From NCBI GenBank assembly GCA_903916755.1, contig CAIWXW010000089.1:30133-94132 (forward strand): DNA of 64,000 nt, read 5' to 3'. The number at the start of each line of letters is the position of its first letter. Position 1 is the first letter of the stretch. The notes under the pieces are model-generated. The model ran no database searches and was not told the origin of the DNA. It saw nothing but the letters and a program-made list of their open reading frames with translations. The DNA comes from an uncultured Opitutaceae bacterium. Lineage in GTDB: Bacteria > Verrucomicrobiota > Verrucomicrobiia > Opitutales > Opitutaceae. Positions 26,318 to 35,179 of the stretch are shown one piece after another. The position numbers and the translations under genes were made by a program.

Positions 26318-27049
26318 TTAGGTCGCCGGCTCGCCGGTCGCGCGGATGAACACTTCCTCGAGGCTCACGCCGGCCTCGCCGCGGCTGTAGCGCAGCGCCA
26401 CCTCGGCGAGCGTGCCGTCGGCGATCTTGGCGCCCTGCTTCAGGATCAGGACGTGCGAGCAGATTTCCTCCAGCAGATGGAGGAGATGGGAGCTCAGCAC
26501 GATGGCGGCGCCGGCCTGGGCGCGGCGCACGATCGAATCCTTCATCCGGCGGATGCCCAGCGGATCGAGCCCGGTCAGCGGCTCGTCGAAGAACATCACC
26601 TGCGGGCTGTGCAGCAGGCCGCAGGCGATCACAAGCTTCTGCTTCATCCCGCGAGAAAGTTCGCCCGGCAGCTTGTCCGCCTTGTCCGCGATCTCGAATT
26701 CCTCGAGCAGCGGCTCGCCGATGGACGCATGGTCCGCGACGCCGTAGATCCGGGCGATGAAGGCGAGGTGCTGGCGCACCGTCAGATAGTCGAAGAGCCG
26801 GGGCTCGTCGGGAAAGAAGGCGAGTTCGCGCTTGGCCGCGACGGGATCGATCGCGAGGTCATGGCCGGCGATGCTGACCTGGCCGCCGCTCGCGGGAATG
26901 ATGCCGGCCAGACAGCGCAGCGTGGTGGTCTTGCCTGCGCCATTGGGCCCGACCAGACCGAGAACTTCGCCGGGCTGCACGGCGAACGACAGGTCCCTGA
27001 CCGCGGTAAAATCGCCGTAGCGTTTCATAAGGCCTTGAACCGCAATCAT
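26318..27049 (-). CDS. ABC-2 type transporter ATP-binding protein
   Basis: A 243-residue ATPase, first gene of a two-gene exporter operon. It starts MIAVQGLMKRYGDFTAVRDL; Walker A GPNGAGKT at 34-41, signature-like LSRGMKQKL, Walker B VMFFDEPLTGLDPLG and H-loop VLSSHLLHLLEE are present. The 'LSRGMKQK' form and the C-terminal tail EVFIRATGE are typical of CcmA/DrrA-like exporters. Twenty upstream codons from an earlier ATG (27109) are not family-like, so 27049 was chosen. Divergent from the Spy-like gene. Confidence 0.9.
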   Translation of the reverse strand: MIAVQGLMKRYGDFTAVRDLSFAVQPGEVLGLVGPNGAGKTTTLRCLAGIIPASGGQVSIAGHDLAIDPVAAKRELAFFPDEPRLFDYLTVRQHLAFIARIYGVADHASIGEPLLEEFEIADKADKLPGELSRGMKQKLVIACGLLHSPQVMFFDEPLTGLDPLGIRRMKDSIVRRAQAGAAIVLSSHLLHLLEEICSHVLILKQGAKIADGTLAEVALRYSRGEAGVSLEEVFIRATGEPAT

Positions 27050-27185
27050 GCGGAGGAAGGTTAGACGCGGGCCGGCTGCCGCCGCAAGCCCGCTTCGGAA
27101 AAGTCGCACTGTTCGGATCGTTTCGTGTAACCGCCCGGTTCTCGGGGCGTCTCGTGGTTTGTTCCGCTTTCAGTCCCTCATCCCC

Positions 27186-27617
27186 ATGAAGCGCTATAGC
27201 CTCACTTGTCTCTCGTTCGCGACCGTGCTGCTGGGCTCCGTCTCCGCCCTGCGGGCCCAGGACGCCGCCGCCGTTCCCCCGCCGCCCCCGCCCGCTGCCG
27301 ACCAGCCCGACGCGGGAACGCCGCCGCCCCGCCGCCCTAACGGCGCGCAGATGATGAAGAGGCTCAAGGAGCAGCTGAGTCTCACTGACGACCAGGTGCA
27401 GCAGATTGGCGACATCCTGAAGGCTCAGCGCCAGGCCGGCATGGCTCTGCGCCAGGACACGACCCTTTCTGACGACGACAAGCGCGCCAAAGCGATGGCG
27501 ATGATGAAGGATACGCACGACAAGATACGCGCTCTCCTCACTGCCGATCAGCAGAAGATTTTTGACTCGATGCCGCCCATGCCGGGCCCCGGCCGCCGCC
27601 CGCCGCCGTCGAACTAA
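27186..27617 (+). CDS. Exported Spy/CpxP-like protein
   Basis: A 143-residue exported protein: signal peptide LSFATVLLGSVSALRAQ, a proline-rich linker (about 30-52, with PPPPPPAADQP), then a helical region LKEQLSLTDDQVQQIGDILKAQRQ that looks like the LTxxQ helices of Spy/CpxP-type periplasmic proteins, with a second copy-like stretch ALLTADQQKIFDSM. The C-terminus is again Pro/Arg-rich. Probably a periplasmic envelope-stress or metal-sensing protein. The gene ends just before a strong terminator. Confidence 0.75.
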   Translation: MKRYSLTCLSFATVLLGSVSALRAQDAAAVPPPPPPAADQPDAGTPPPRRPNGAQMMKRLKEQLSLTDDQVQQIGDILKAQRQAGMALRQDTTLSDDDKRAKAMAMMKDTHDKIRALLTADQQKIFDSMPPMPGPGRRPPPSN

Positions 27618-27641
27618 CACTTGTCAGGGGTTGGTGTGTGT

Positions 27642-27677
27642 GCCGCCGCGGTCAGCAGCCCGCGGCGGCCTTTTTTT
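27642..27677 (+). terminator. Rho-independent terminator after the Spy-like gene
   Basis: A perfect 10-bp stem (GCCGCCGCGG at 27642-27651 with CCGCGGCGGC at 27660-27669), an 8-base loop, one C, then seven T at 27671-27677. It starts 25 bases after the Spy-like stop. It is the clearest terminator in the window. Confidence 0.9.
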
Positions 27678-27733
27678 GCCCGCCGCCCAGGCGCCTGACG
27701 ATCGGGCTCCGCCGCCGGGCCGGGGCAGCCTTA

Positions 27734-29365
27734 TCAGGCGATCGCTTTGTCCTGGCTCCCGCTGGGGGTGGCCAGGTTGCGCAGCTGAACAATCATGTCC
27801 GACAATGCCTCCCGGGGAGGATTGGTCATTAGGCTGAACTGGATCCAGTTGCGCGCGATGAGGTAGCCGCTGCGATGGCTGGTGTGGAACCCGCGGTTTT
27901 CGAGGGCTGCGCCGACATCGGAGGAGCGGATGGTCGCGGGTAGCGCGACCGTCACGATGATCGGAGAGGCATGGGTCTCGTCCGCCTTGAGGGTCAGGCC
28001 GGCGGAGCGCAGTTCCGTCCGGAACCAGGCGGCCAGGGTGCCGTCTCCGCAGCGGCCGATCGGCAGGCGCTCGACTTCGGCGAGGGCGACATCCAGGGCT
28101 GCGACCAGATTCGAGGAATGGGTGAAGGGAACGCCGTCGGACGAGGCCCAGAGCCCGAGGTCCAGGTAGCGAGGGAGGTCGGGACGGCCCACCGGGGTCT
28201 CCGCGTGGAAAACCAGGCCCAGGCCGGGCAGCCCGGCGATGGCCTTGCCGCTGGAGCCGGTCGCCAGGAAGACGCCGCTCAGGTCGACCGGCACGGCGCC
28301 AATCGAGCTGATGCAGTCGAGACAAAGCTTGGTTCGGTGCTCCTGGACGAGACGCTTCACCTCCGTGAGGTCATGGAGCACGCCGGTGGAGGTTTCGTGA
28401 TGGACCATCCAGAGCCAGGCGGGGGATTTTACCTGGGCGAAGGCTTCCTTGTAGTCGGCGGAGGAGGGGACGGCACCCCAGGGCAGCCGGGCCCAGTGGA
28501 ATTCCAGCCCGGCGCGGCGGGCGTGGTCCGCCAGCCGTTCGCCGAACTCGCCGCTTGAGACCACGATGCCCGGCCGGCCAAGGGCGGCGAGCTGCGCGGC
28601 GACCACGTCGTTGGCGAGTGAACCGCTGCCCACCAGGATCTGGACGTCGTTGGCCTGGGTCAGCGCGGCCAGCCGGCGGCGGACGGTCGCGATCTGGTCC
28701 ACAAATTCCGGGGTGCGATGGGAAACGGTCGGACGGCCAAAGGCCGCCAGGACGCCCGGGCTCACGGCGACGGGGCCGGGCAGAAGGTTGAGGGGCGAGA
28801 GCGGGGCCTCGCTGGCCAGGCTCTGCATCCCCCGCCGGGAATCGATGACCCGGAGAAAACTCTCAAGCGTGGCCATCATCGGCTGATAGGGGGCCTCGGG
28901 GGTGCCGACGCGGGGCCCGAACGACTCGAAGCCCAGGGCGCGATAGAGGGACATGCGGCGGACGGCTCCGGAGATGATGCCGAGGTCGTCGCCACGGGCC
29001 AGGCAGTGGCGGGCGATGAAATGCAGCAGCTGGGCGGCGACCGGACCGTTCCGATAGGCTGGCAGGACGGCGAACAGGCGGATTTCGACCGGGCGCAGGC
29101 CGGCCGGCAGCCAGCGGTCGAGGTCGGGAAGCTTGGCGTCGAGCGAGAAGGGCCGGCGGCGCCGGACGGCCATCATGGCGATGACCTTTCCGTCCCGCAC
29201 GCCAATCAGGTAAACGTTCTCGGCGTGGAATTTATCGACCAGCCGGCCCTCGGGGTTGGGGGCATGCTGGGGAATTTCGCCCACGAAGGTCTGATAGTTG
29301 AGCCGATGAATCTGCTCAAACTCGTCCGCGGTCGTAGCAATTTTGAATACGGTACTTGGCTCCAT
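27734..29365 (-). CDS. GNAT acyltransferase fused to class V aminotransferase
   Basis: A 543-residue two-domain protein. Residues about 8-170 form a GNAT domain of the N-acyl-amino-acid-synthase-like type (FVGEIPQHAPNPEG, VDKFHAENVYLIGV, EIRLFAVLPAYRNGPVAAQLL, YRALGFESFG). Residues about 188-540 form a fold-type I class V aminotransferase: LLPGPVAVSPGVLAA, VGSGSLAND (phosphate site), KLCLDCISSIGAVPV with D350, and K374 in ATGSSGKAIAGLPG as PLP lysine, as in the phosphonate/alanine-glyoxylate transaminases. The ATG at 29365 lies 20 bases after the PlsY-like gene, implying co-transcription. Both domains look intact. Substrate unknown. Confidence 0.8.
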   Translation of the reverse strand: MEPSTVFKIATTADEFEQIHRLNYQTFVGEIPQHAPNPEGRLVDKFHAENVYLIGVRDGKVIAMMAVRRRRPFSLDAKLPDLDRWLPAGLRPVEIRLFAVLPAYRNGPVAAQLLHFIARHCLARGDDLGIISGAVRRMSLYRALGFESFGPRVGTPEAPYQPMMATLESFLRVIDSRRGMQSLASEAPLSPLNLLPGPVAVSPGVLAAFGRPTVSHRTPEFVDQIATVRRRLAALTQANDVQILVGSGSLANDVVAAQLAALGRPGIVVSSGEFGERLADHARRAGLEFHWARLPWGAVPSSADYKEAFAQVKSPAWLWMVHHETSTGVLHDLTEVKRLVQEHRTKLCLDCISSIGAVPVDLSGVFLATGSSGKAIAGLPGLGLVFHAETPVGRPDLPRYLDLGLWASSDGVPFTHSSNLVAALDVALAEVERLPIGRCGDGTLAAWFRTELRSAGLTLKADETHASPIIVTVALPATIRSSDVGAALENRGFHTSHRSGYLIARNWIQFSLMTNPPREALSDMIVQLRNLATPSGSQDKAIA

Positions 29366-29385
29366 GACAGGGTTTTATTGAGGAG

Positions 29386-29970
29386 TCAGGGCTTCAAGTA
29401 TTTGGATAAATAGCTCCGGTGTGCAAGCAGAACAATCACTGCCGCAAACAAATAGGCAATGCGGTCATTCCGCGCCGGCAAGACCCACCACATCAATATC
29501 ATGCTGATGGCAAAGGCAGACGCGCCGGCCAGAAAACGGTTGCGGGCGGCCAAGCCGATCCCGATGCCCAGAACCGCCGGTATCACGGCGACCTGCCACT
29601 GGAGGGCCCAGGCCCCGCCGAGGAGCGGCCCACCCCCGCGACCGCCCCGGAAACCGAGCCAAACCGGCCAGATGTGGCCGGCGATGACGGCCGGGAGCGC
29701 GAGAGCGGCCCAAGGCGCCCCGCCGGAGAGGTGCCGAACCGCGTAAACCGCCACCGCCCCCTTGGTGGCGTCCAAAAAGAGCACAAAAATGAACCCGCGG
29801 GCACCGAGGACACGGCCGACGTTGGTCGCCCCCGTGGCGCCGCTGCCATGCTGGCGGATGTCGCCGCCGCCGGCCCGCCGCACCAGCAACCAGCCGGGCG
29901 ACACCCCGCCGAGCGCGTAGGCGGCGAGCAGCAGCAAAGGCAGAACCCAAAAAGGAGAAGGGGTGCTCAA
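29386..29970 (-). CDS. PlsY-like glycerol-3-phosphate acyltransferase
   Basis: A 194-residue inner-membrane protein with five or six hydrophobic segments. PlsY transfers the acyl group from acyl-phosphate to glycerol-3-phosphate. Its three motifs are recognisable but altered: GSGATGATNVGR (usual SGNxGATN), GHIWPVWLGFRGGRG (usual GHxxPVFxxFxGGKG, with K changed to R), and GGGPLLGG in place of GVATxLG. No ATG is suitably placed; a TTG at 29970 (MSTPSPFWVLP) or 29976 gives the normal N-terminus. It lies directly upstream of the GNAT-aminotransferase gene. It may be a paralogue with a changed substrate rather than the housekeeping enzyme. Confidence 0.75.
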   Translation of the reverse strand: MSTPSPFWVLPLLLLAAYALGGVSPGWLLVRRAGGGDIRQHGSGATGATNVGRVLGARGFIFVLFLDATKGAVAVYAVRHLSGGAPWAALALPAVIAGHIWPVWLGFRGGRGGGPLLGGAWALQWQVAVIPAVLGIGIGLAARNRFLAGASAFAISMILMWWVLPARNDRIAYLFAAVIVLLAHRSYLSKYLKP

Positions 29971-30203
29971 ATACAAGCTATGGGGGTTTGGAGGGCGTCG
30001 GGCGGAAGTCAAAAACGGAATCCAGCGCAAGTTGCCCGGACAGGTGTGTCCAGGATTGTCAGGCGACGGGGAATCTGCGTGGCTGCCTTTTCGTCTCGCT
30101 GGCCGACGAAGCCCGGACTTTTTTCCGTTGGTTTTCGTCTTTTCCAACCCCTGCCCGTTTCTTCCTTCGACGGATCAATCATCGAATAGCCTGACTCGCC
30201 CTC
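29971..30203. promoter_or_regulatory. Divergent intergenic region between plsY-like and uxaE-like genes
   Basis: This 233-base gap must hold promoters for both the plsY-like operon (minus) and the hexuronate operon (plus). It contains a 6-bp inverted repeat TTCGTC (30090-30095) and GACGAA (30105-30110) with a 9-base spacer that could be a regulator site, and T-rich stretches near 30118-30160. No clear consensus promoter could be fixed. Confidence 0.3.
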
Positions 30204-32066
30204 ATGTCCGCCATCAACGACTTCCTGCTCAAGAACAGCCTGCGTATTGCAGCGAATCCGTGCGTCAGCCCGGATTTCTGCCTCGACTGGCCCGCCCTCC
30301 GGGGCCGGCTCCAGCAGGGAGCGGCGGTTCCCGCGGCCGGGGCGGCCTCATTTGAGACGGCGGCCGGCTCCTGGACCCTCCTAGAGGATCCGGCGACGGG
30401 CGACTGCGCCTGGCGGCTGCAGGCCCCCTCGGGCGCCGCCTCCGAAACGGTGCTGGCGGAAGGCGCCCGGCTGGCGTCGGGCGAGGTGGTTTTCCCCGCC
30501 AGCTTTGCGAACTTGATCAAGCTCAAGAACCTGGCGCAGGAGCACGATCCCCGCTGCACGATCTTTCCGACCGCGGCGGAACGCCTCGGCCGGAGCACCC
30601 TTGGCATCGGCGCCCGCTTTACGACCCTGCATTGGCCGGCGGTGGAGTGGGCCATGGCGCAGTTGGGCCTGGGCGTGACCGCCAACCAGAATTCGATCCC
30701 GCGCGAACTTGTCTATGACGTGGACGCGATGCTCGAGGGCCGGCTCGACACCGTGCCATTCCCCTTCATCGGAGCGAACGTGCCCGAGGGGCACCAGGGC
30801 CAGAGCGTCGAGGGCATGAGCCACGGCTGCATCCTCTCCAAAGTCCGCACCGGTTTTCACCGCCGCGGAATCGCCTGGAGCTTCAACGCCGACCACCAGC
30901 CGATCGGTGGCAAGTTCGACAGCCGGGAGGACGCGCTGGTCGCCGGGTGCGTCTTCGCCAGCTATATCACCTTCGACCTCTCGCCCGAGCTGGCCCAGAC
31001 CAAGGTGCCGGAGGATTCGGCCGCCTGGGTGAAGTCCCACGTGGACGCCGGGCTGGTCGGCACGGTCAAGGCCCGGGTGGCCAAGGCGGGCATCGCGCTG
31101 GAGGAGGGGGAGTTCAACAAGCTGCTGGCCTACGTCTGGCCCTCGCTGCAGAAGATGCAGCGCCGGGACGAGAAATACCGCCTGGCCCGCGAGAAGCTGT
31201 TCACCACGCCGGTGGGCCGCGCCTACCTGCGCGAGTTGTCGATCGACGAGCTGCCCGGCCTGACCACGGCGGCGACCACCGCCATCATGCTCGCCCTCTG
31301 CGAGGCGCTCGGGATGAAGATCCATTTCGTGGCCCCGGCCTTTGGTTTCCAGAAGAACATGCCCTATCCGGACAACGCCGCCCTGCGCGAGTTGATTGCC
31401 AAGCAGTGGGTCGTGTGCTCCCAGTTCGGGGCGAGCATCGGCTTCCATTCCGGCTCCGGCAAATCGGCCGAGAACTACCAGGTGATGGGTGAGGTCACCG
31501 GCGGCCGCCTTGAGATCAAGACCAGCGGCCGGTACACCTACGAGATGGGCAAGGCCCTCGCGGCGTCCCGGCATCCCGCCGACCAGTCGCTCTGGCGCGA
31601 CTGGTACCGCTTCACGCTGGAACTGGCCCTCCTGGGCTCCTTCAGCCCCGACGCGACCGAGCGGAAGATGGCCCGGATCTTTGTGGTCGACGCCCTGGAG
31701 AAATCCGCCCGCCCCACCGACGTATTCGCATCACCCACCACCTGCCGCGCCGCGCTCGAGGCGCTGCCGCCGAGCCCGGAGCACATGTTCTGGTTTGAGT
31801 ATAACTTCCTCTTTGTCCTGGCCGGGGCCGGCAAGGCGGAGAAGGCGGCCCTGGGCGACCACACGCCGGCCGGCTACGCCCAGCGCGCCCGCTTCTACAC
31901 CATCAGCGAGGAGGGGCGGCTGAACTACGCCCGGAATGTCGCGCGCTACATCGTCTTCCTGGCGCAGAACACGGGCCTGGCCACCGCGGCGGCCGCCGCG
32001 GCCGCGAACGGGCGCCTCGACGGCTACACCTCCCTCGAACGGATGCTGGCGGACATTGCCGGCTGA
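30204..32066 (+). CDS. uxaE: Tagaturonate epimerase family protein (UxaE-like)
   Basis: A 620-residue cytosolic protein that I assign to the UxaE family, which interconverts D-tagaturonate and D-fructuronate by C3 epimerisation. Visible landmarks: TANQNSIPRELVYDVD, FPFIGANVPEGHQGQSVEGMSHG, WSFNADHQPIGGKFD with acidic and His residues suited to metal binding, LPGLTTAATTAIMLALCEALG, SIGFHSGSGKSAENYQ, and LEIKTSGRYTYEMGKAL. It is longer than the Thermotoga enzyme. The context strengthens the call: uronate isomerase follows after 12 bases. The leader is GCCCTC before the ATG, with no Shine-Dalgarno. Family assignment is from recall of motifs and neighbourhood. Confidence 0.75.
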   Translation: MSAINDFLLKNSLRIAANPCVSPDFCLDWPALRGRLQQGAAVPAAGAASFETAAGSWTLLEDPATGDCAWRLQAPSGAASETVLAEGARLASGEVVFPASFANLIKLKNLAQEHDPRCTIFPTAAERLGRSTLGIGARFTTLHWPAVEWAMAQLGLGVTANQNSIPRELVYDVDAMLEGRLDTVPFPFIGANVPEGHQGQSVEGMSHGCILSKVRTGFHRRGIAWSFNADHQPIGGKFDSREDALVAGCVFASYITFDLSPELAQTKVPEDSAAWVKSHVDAGLVGTVKARVAKAGIALEEGEFNKLLAYVWPSLQKMQRRDEKYRLAREKLFTTPVGRAYLRELSIDELPGLTTAATTAIMLALCEALGMKIHFVAPAFGFQKNMPYPDNAALRELIAKQWVVCSQFGASIGFHSGSGKSAENYQVMGEVTGGRLEIKTSGRYTYEMGKALAASRHPADQSLWRDWYRFTLELALLGSFSPDATERKMARIFVVDALEKSARPTDVFASPTTCRAALEALPPSPEHMFWFEYNFLFVLAGAGKAEKAALGDHTPAGYAQRARFYTISEEGRLNYARNVARYIVFLAQNTGLATAAAAAAANGRLDGYTSLERMLADIAG

Positions 32067-32078
32067 GCTTTTCCGCCC

Positions 32079-33500
32079 ATGCCTTCCTTCATCACCCGGG
32101 ACTTTCTCCTCACCACGCGGCAGGCGCGCGAACTCTACCACGGCTATGCCGAGAAGGAGCCGATCCTCGACTACCACTGCCATCTGCCCCCGGACCTGAT
32201 CGCCTCGAACCACCGGTTCGAGGACCTGGCGGAGGTCTGGCTGGGCGGCGATCACTACAAGTGGCGGGCGATGCGGACCAACGGCGTGTCCGAGCGCTTC
32301 TGCACCGGCGATGCGCCGGCCCGCGAAAAGTTCCAGGCGTGGGCGGATACGGTGCCGCACACCCTGCGCAACCCGCTTTATCACTGGACCCACCTGGAGC
32401 TGAAGCGCTACTTCGGGATCGACGGGCTGCTGCACGGCCAGTCGGCGGAAAGGGTGTGGAAGCAGGCCAACGCCCGCCTGGCCAAGCTGCGGGTCCACGA
32501 TCTGCTCACGATGTCGAAGGTGGCCGTGGTCTGCACGACCGACGACCCGGCCGACTCCCTCGACCTCCACGCCAAGATCCGGGCGAGCAAGCTGAAGACC
32601 CGAGTCTATCCGGCGTTTCGCCCCGACAAGGCCCTGGCGGTCGGGACGCCCCCCGCGTTCAACGCCTGGCTGGAGAAGCTGGCGGGCACGGCCCAGGCCA
32701 CGATCCAGACCTTCGACGACCTCCTGGGCGCCCTGAAGAAGCGCCACGACGCCTTCCATGCGGCCGGCGGCCGGCTGTCCGACCATGGCCTCGAGACCGC
32801 GCTTTCCGAGCCATGCACCCATTCGCAGGCGCGGATGGTGTTTGACGCCGCCCGCTCCGGCCGGACCCCCTCGGCCGAGGAGGCCGCGCGCTACGGCTCC
32901 TACCTCATGCTCGAGTTCGGCCGCTGGGATGCCGCGCGCGGCTGGACCAAGCAGCTCCATCTCGGCGCCCTGCGGAACAACAACAGCCGGCTGATGCGCC
33001 AGCTGGGGCCGGACACCGGGTTCGACGCGATCGGCGACTTCCCGCAGATGCGCGCGCTCGCCCGCTACCTGGATGCCCTGGACTCGACCGACCAGCTGCC
33101 CCGGACGATCGTCTACAACGTGAATCCGGTGAACAACTACGCCTTCGGCACCCTGATCGGCTGCTTCCAGGACGGCAGCATCGCCGGCAAGCTGCAGTTC
33201 GGCAGCGGCTGGTGGTTCCTCGACCAGAAGGAGGGCATGGAGTGGCAGATCAACGCGCTCTCGAACCTGGGCCTCCTCAGCCGCTTTGTCGGCATGATCA
33301 CCGATTCCCGCAGCTTCCTCAGCTATCCCCGCCACGAGTATTTCCGGCGGGTGCTCTGCAACCTCCTCGGCGCCGACATGGCGCGGGGCGAGATTCCGTC
33401 CGACCTCAAGCTGGTCGGCGGGATGGTGAAGAACATCTGCTTCGGCAACGCCCGCGACTACTTCGGGCTCGAAGTGCCGTCGGAGTTCGCCAAGAAATAA
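32079..33500 (+). CDS. uxaC: Uronate isomerase
   Basis: Isomerises D-galacturonate to D-tagaturonate (and D-glucuronate to D-fructuronate). The 473-residue length and sequence fit UxaC of the amidohydrolase superfamily: FITRDFLLTTRQARELYHGYA, the metal-binding ILDYHCHL with H33 and H35, WLGGDHYKWRAMR, WTHLELKRYFGI, and WWFLDQKEGMEWQ near the C-terminus with the SLV/SFLSYPRHEYFRR ending. Second gene of the hexuronate operon, between uxaE and a beta-hydroxyacid dehydrogenase. Confidence 0.95.
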   Translation: MPSFITRDFLLTTRQARELYHGYAEKEPILDYHCHLPPDLIASNHRFEDLAEVWLGGDHYKWRAMRTNGVSERFCTGDAPAREKFQAWADTVPHTLRNPLYHWTHLELKRYFGIDGLLHGQSAERVWKQANARLAKLRVHDLLTMSKVAVVCTTDDPADSLDLHAKIRASKLKTRVYPAFRPDKALAVGTPPAFNAWLEKLAGTAQATIQTFDDLLGALKKRHDAFHAAGGRLSDHGLETALSEPCTHSQARMVFDAARSGRTPSAEEAARYGSYLMLEFGRWDAARGWTKQLHLGALRNNNSRLMRQLGPDTGFDAIGDFPQMRALARYLDALDSTDQLPRTIVYNVNPVNNYAFGTLIGCFQDGSIAGKLQFGSGWWFLDQKEGMEWQINALSNLGLLSRFVGMITDSRSFLSYPRHEYFRRVLCNLLGADMARGEIPSDLKLVGGMVKNICFGNARDYFGLEVPSEFAKK

Positions 33501-33529
33501 GCCGGCCGCACGGCCGGAATCCTTCCTTT

Positions 33530-34405
33530 ATGTCTTCCCTGCCCAGCATCGCATTCATCGGCACGGGGGTGATGGGCCGCAGCATGGCGGCCCACCTCCA
33601 GCGCGCCGGCCATCCCCTCCACGTCTACAACCGCACCCGGGCCAAGGCCCAGGCGCTGATCGACGCGGGCGCCACCTGGCACGATTCCGCGGGCAGCGCG
33701 GCCGCCGCGGCGGACGTCGTGATCACGATCCTCGGTTTTCCCACCGACGTGGAGCAGACCTATTTCGGCCCGGGCGGGGTGATCGAGCGCGCGCGGCCGG
33801 GCGCCCTCCTGATCGACATGACCACCTCCAGCCCCGTCCTCGCGCGCCGGATCGCGGCGGCGGCCAAGGGGAAGGGGCTGGCCGCCCTCGACGCCCCGGT
33901 CTCCGGCGGCGACCTCGGCGCCAAGGAGGCCCGGCTGGTCATCATGGTGGGCGGCGAGGAGGCGGATTTTGCGCGGGCCAAGCCGGTCTTCGACCTGATG
34001 GGCAAGAACATCGCGCGGCTGGGGCCGGCGGGCGCCGGCCAGCACTGCAAGGTCGCGAACCAGATCGCGGTCGCCGTCGCGATGATTTCCTGGGTGGAGG
34101 CGCTCGCCTACGCGAGCAAGGCCGGCCTCGACCCGACGCAGGTCCACGCCAGCATCAGCGGCGGCGCCGCGGGTGGCTGGGCGATGACGAATCTGGCCCC
34201 GCGCGCCCTGTCGGGCAATTTCGCCCCCGGGTTCTACGTGAAGCACATCCTGAAGGACATGCGCATCGCGCTCGACTCCGCGGCGGAGATGAAGCTCGAC
34301 CTGCCGGGGCTGGCCCTGGCGAAGCAGCTGTATGACCGCGTGGCGGCCGCCGGCTGGGAAGAGTGCGGCACGCAGGCCCTGTACAAGCTGTACGTCTCGC
34401 TATGA
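33530..34405 (+). CDS. NAD(P)-dependent beta-hydroxyacid dehydrogenase (GarR/HIBADH-like)
   Basis: Reduces or oxidises a short hydroxyacid such as tartronate semialdehyde/glycerate. 291 residues. Rossmann motif GTGVMG at 11-16, NRTRAKA (NADP-type Arg) at 34-40, substrate-binding DAPVSGG at 121-127, and catalytic K174 in GQHCKVANQ. C-terminal HILKDMRIALDSA is family-like. Starts 29 bases after uxaC, with a short GC hairpin between, and its stop overlaps the downstream aldolase start (ATGA). Pairing with an HpaI/GarL-like aldolase suggests a GarL-GarR step, though a role in reducing a keto-uronate is possible. Confidence 0.85.
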   Translation: MSSLPSIAFIGTGVMGRSMAAHLQRAGHPLHVYNRTRAKAQALIDAGATWHDSAGSAAAAADVVITILGFPTDVEQTYFGPGGVIERARPGALLIDMTTSSPVLARRIAAAAKGKGLAALDAPVSGGDLGAKEARLVIMVGGEEADFARAKPVFDLMGKNIARLGPAGAGQHCKVANQIAVAVAMISWVEALAYASKAGLDPTQVHASISGGAAGGWAMTNLAPRALSGNFAPGFYVKHILKDMRIALDSAAEMKLDLPGLALAKQLYDRVAAAGWEECGTQALYKLYVSL

Positions 34406-35169
34406 GCCTGCCGGAGCACTTCCGCCGGCAGGTCCTGGCGGGAGACTATCTCGTCGGCGCCTTCCTCAATCTCGGCTCGTCGCTCACCGCGGAGATGGCG
34501 GGCCGGTGCGGCTTCGACTGGCTGCTCCTCGACCATGAGCATGGTCCGGGAGGCGAGGAGACGCTGCTGCACCAGCTGCAGGCGGTCGCGGCCACGCCGG
34601 CGGTCCCGATCGTGCGGATCGCCCACAACGAGGAGGTCCGCATCAAGCGCGCGCTCGATATGGGCGCCGCGGGCATCATGGTGCCCTACGTGAATTCCGC
34701 GGCGGAGGCCCGGGCGGCGGTCCAGGCCATGCGCTATCCGCCCCGCGGCATCCGCGGCGTGGCCAAGTCGACCCGCGCCGCCTCGTTCGGCGCGGAATTC
34801 GACACCTATTACGCCCAGGCCCACGAGCGGCTCGTGACGGTGATCCAGATCGAGACGCCCGAGGCCGCGCGCAACGCCGAGGCGATCGCGGCGATCGACG
34901 GGGTCGACGTGCTGTTCGTCGGTCCGGTGGACTTCACGACCCATCTGGGCGTCCCCGGCAACTTTGAGGACTCCCGCTTCGCGGAGGCGCGACGGTCCGT
35001 GGCCAAGGCCGCGCGGAACGCCGGCAAGGCCGCCGGCATCCTGACGCTGGCGCCCGCGCACATTCCCCTGGTGCGCTCCGAGGGCTATACCGTGGTCACG
35101 TTCGGCTCCGACGGCGGTTCGGTCAGCCAGGGCTTGCGGCAGAGCCTGGCGGCGCTTCGCGCCCCATAG
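34402..35169 (+). CDS. HpcH/HpaI-family aldolase (GarL-like)
   Basis: A class II pyruvate aldolase of 255 residues. Metal and catalytic residues are in place: H45 in LLDHEHGP, R72 in VRIAHNE, E151 in IQIETPEAA and D177 in VGPVDFTT. The NEEVRIKRALDMGAAGIMVPYV segment is diagnostic. Members cleave 2-keto-3-deoxy-glucarate, 2-keto-3-deoxy-rhamnonate or 4-hydroxy-2-ketoheptanedioate. In this operon it may perform the terminal cleavage giving pyruvate. Coupled to the dehydrogenase by ATGA. Confidence 0.87.
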   Translation: MSLPEHFRRQVLAGDYLVGAFLNLGSSLTAEMAGRCGFDWLLLDHEHGPGGEETLLHQLQAVAATPAVPIVRIAHNEEVRIKRALDMGAAGIMVPYVNSAAEARAAVQAMRYPPRGIRGVAKSTRAASFGAEFDTYYAQAHERLVTVIQIETPEAARNAEAIAAIDGVDVLFVGPVDFTTHLGVPGNFEDSRFAEARRSVAKAARNAGKAAGILTLAPAHIPLVRSEGYTVVTFGSDGGSVSQGLRQSLAALRAP

Positions 35170-35179
35170 TCCCGGCCCC

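Noticed and set aside
33501..33520. GC palindrome between uxaC and the dehydrogenase as a terminator
   Set aside because: The stem is only 7 bp with a 2-base loop and no T-run, and the downstream genes are tightly coupled, so it is at most a processing hairpin.
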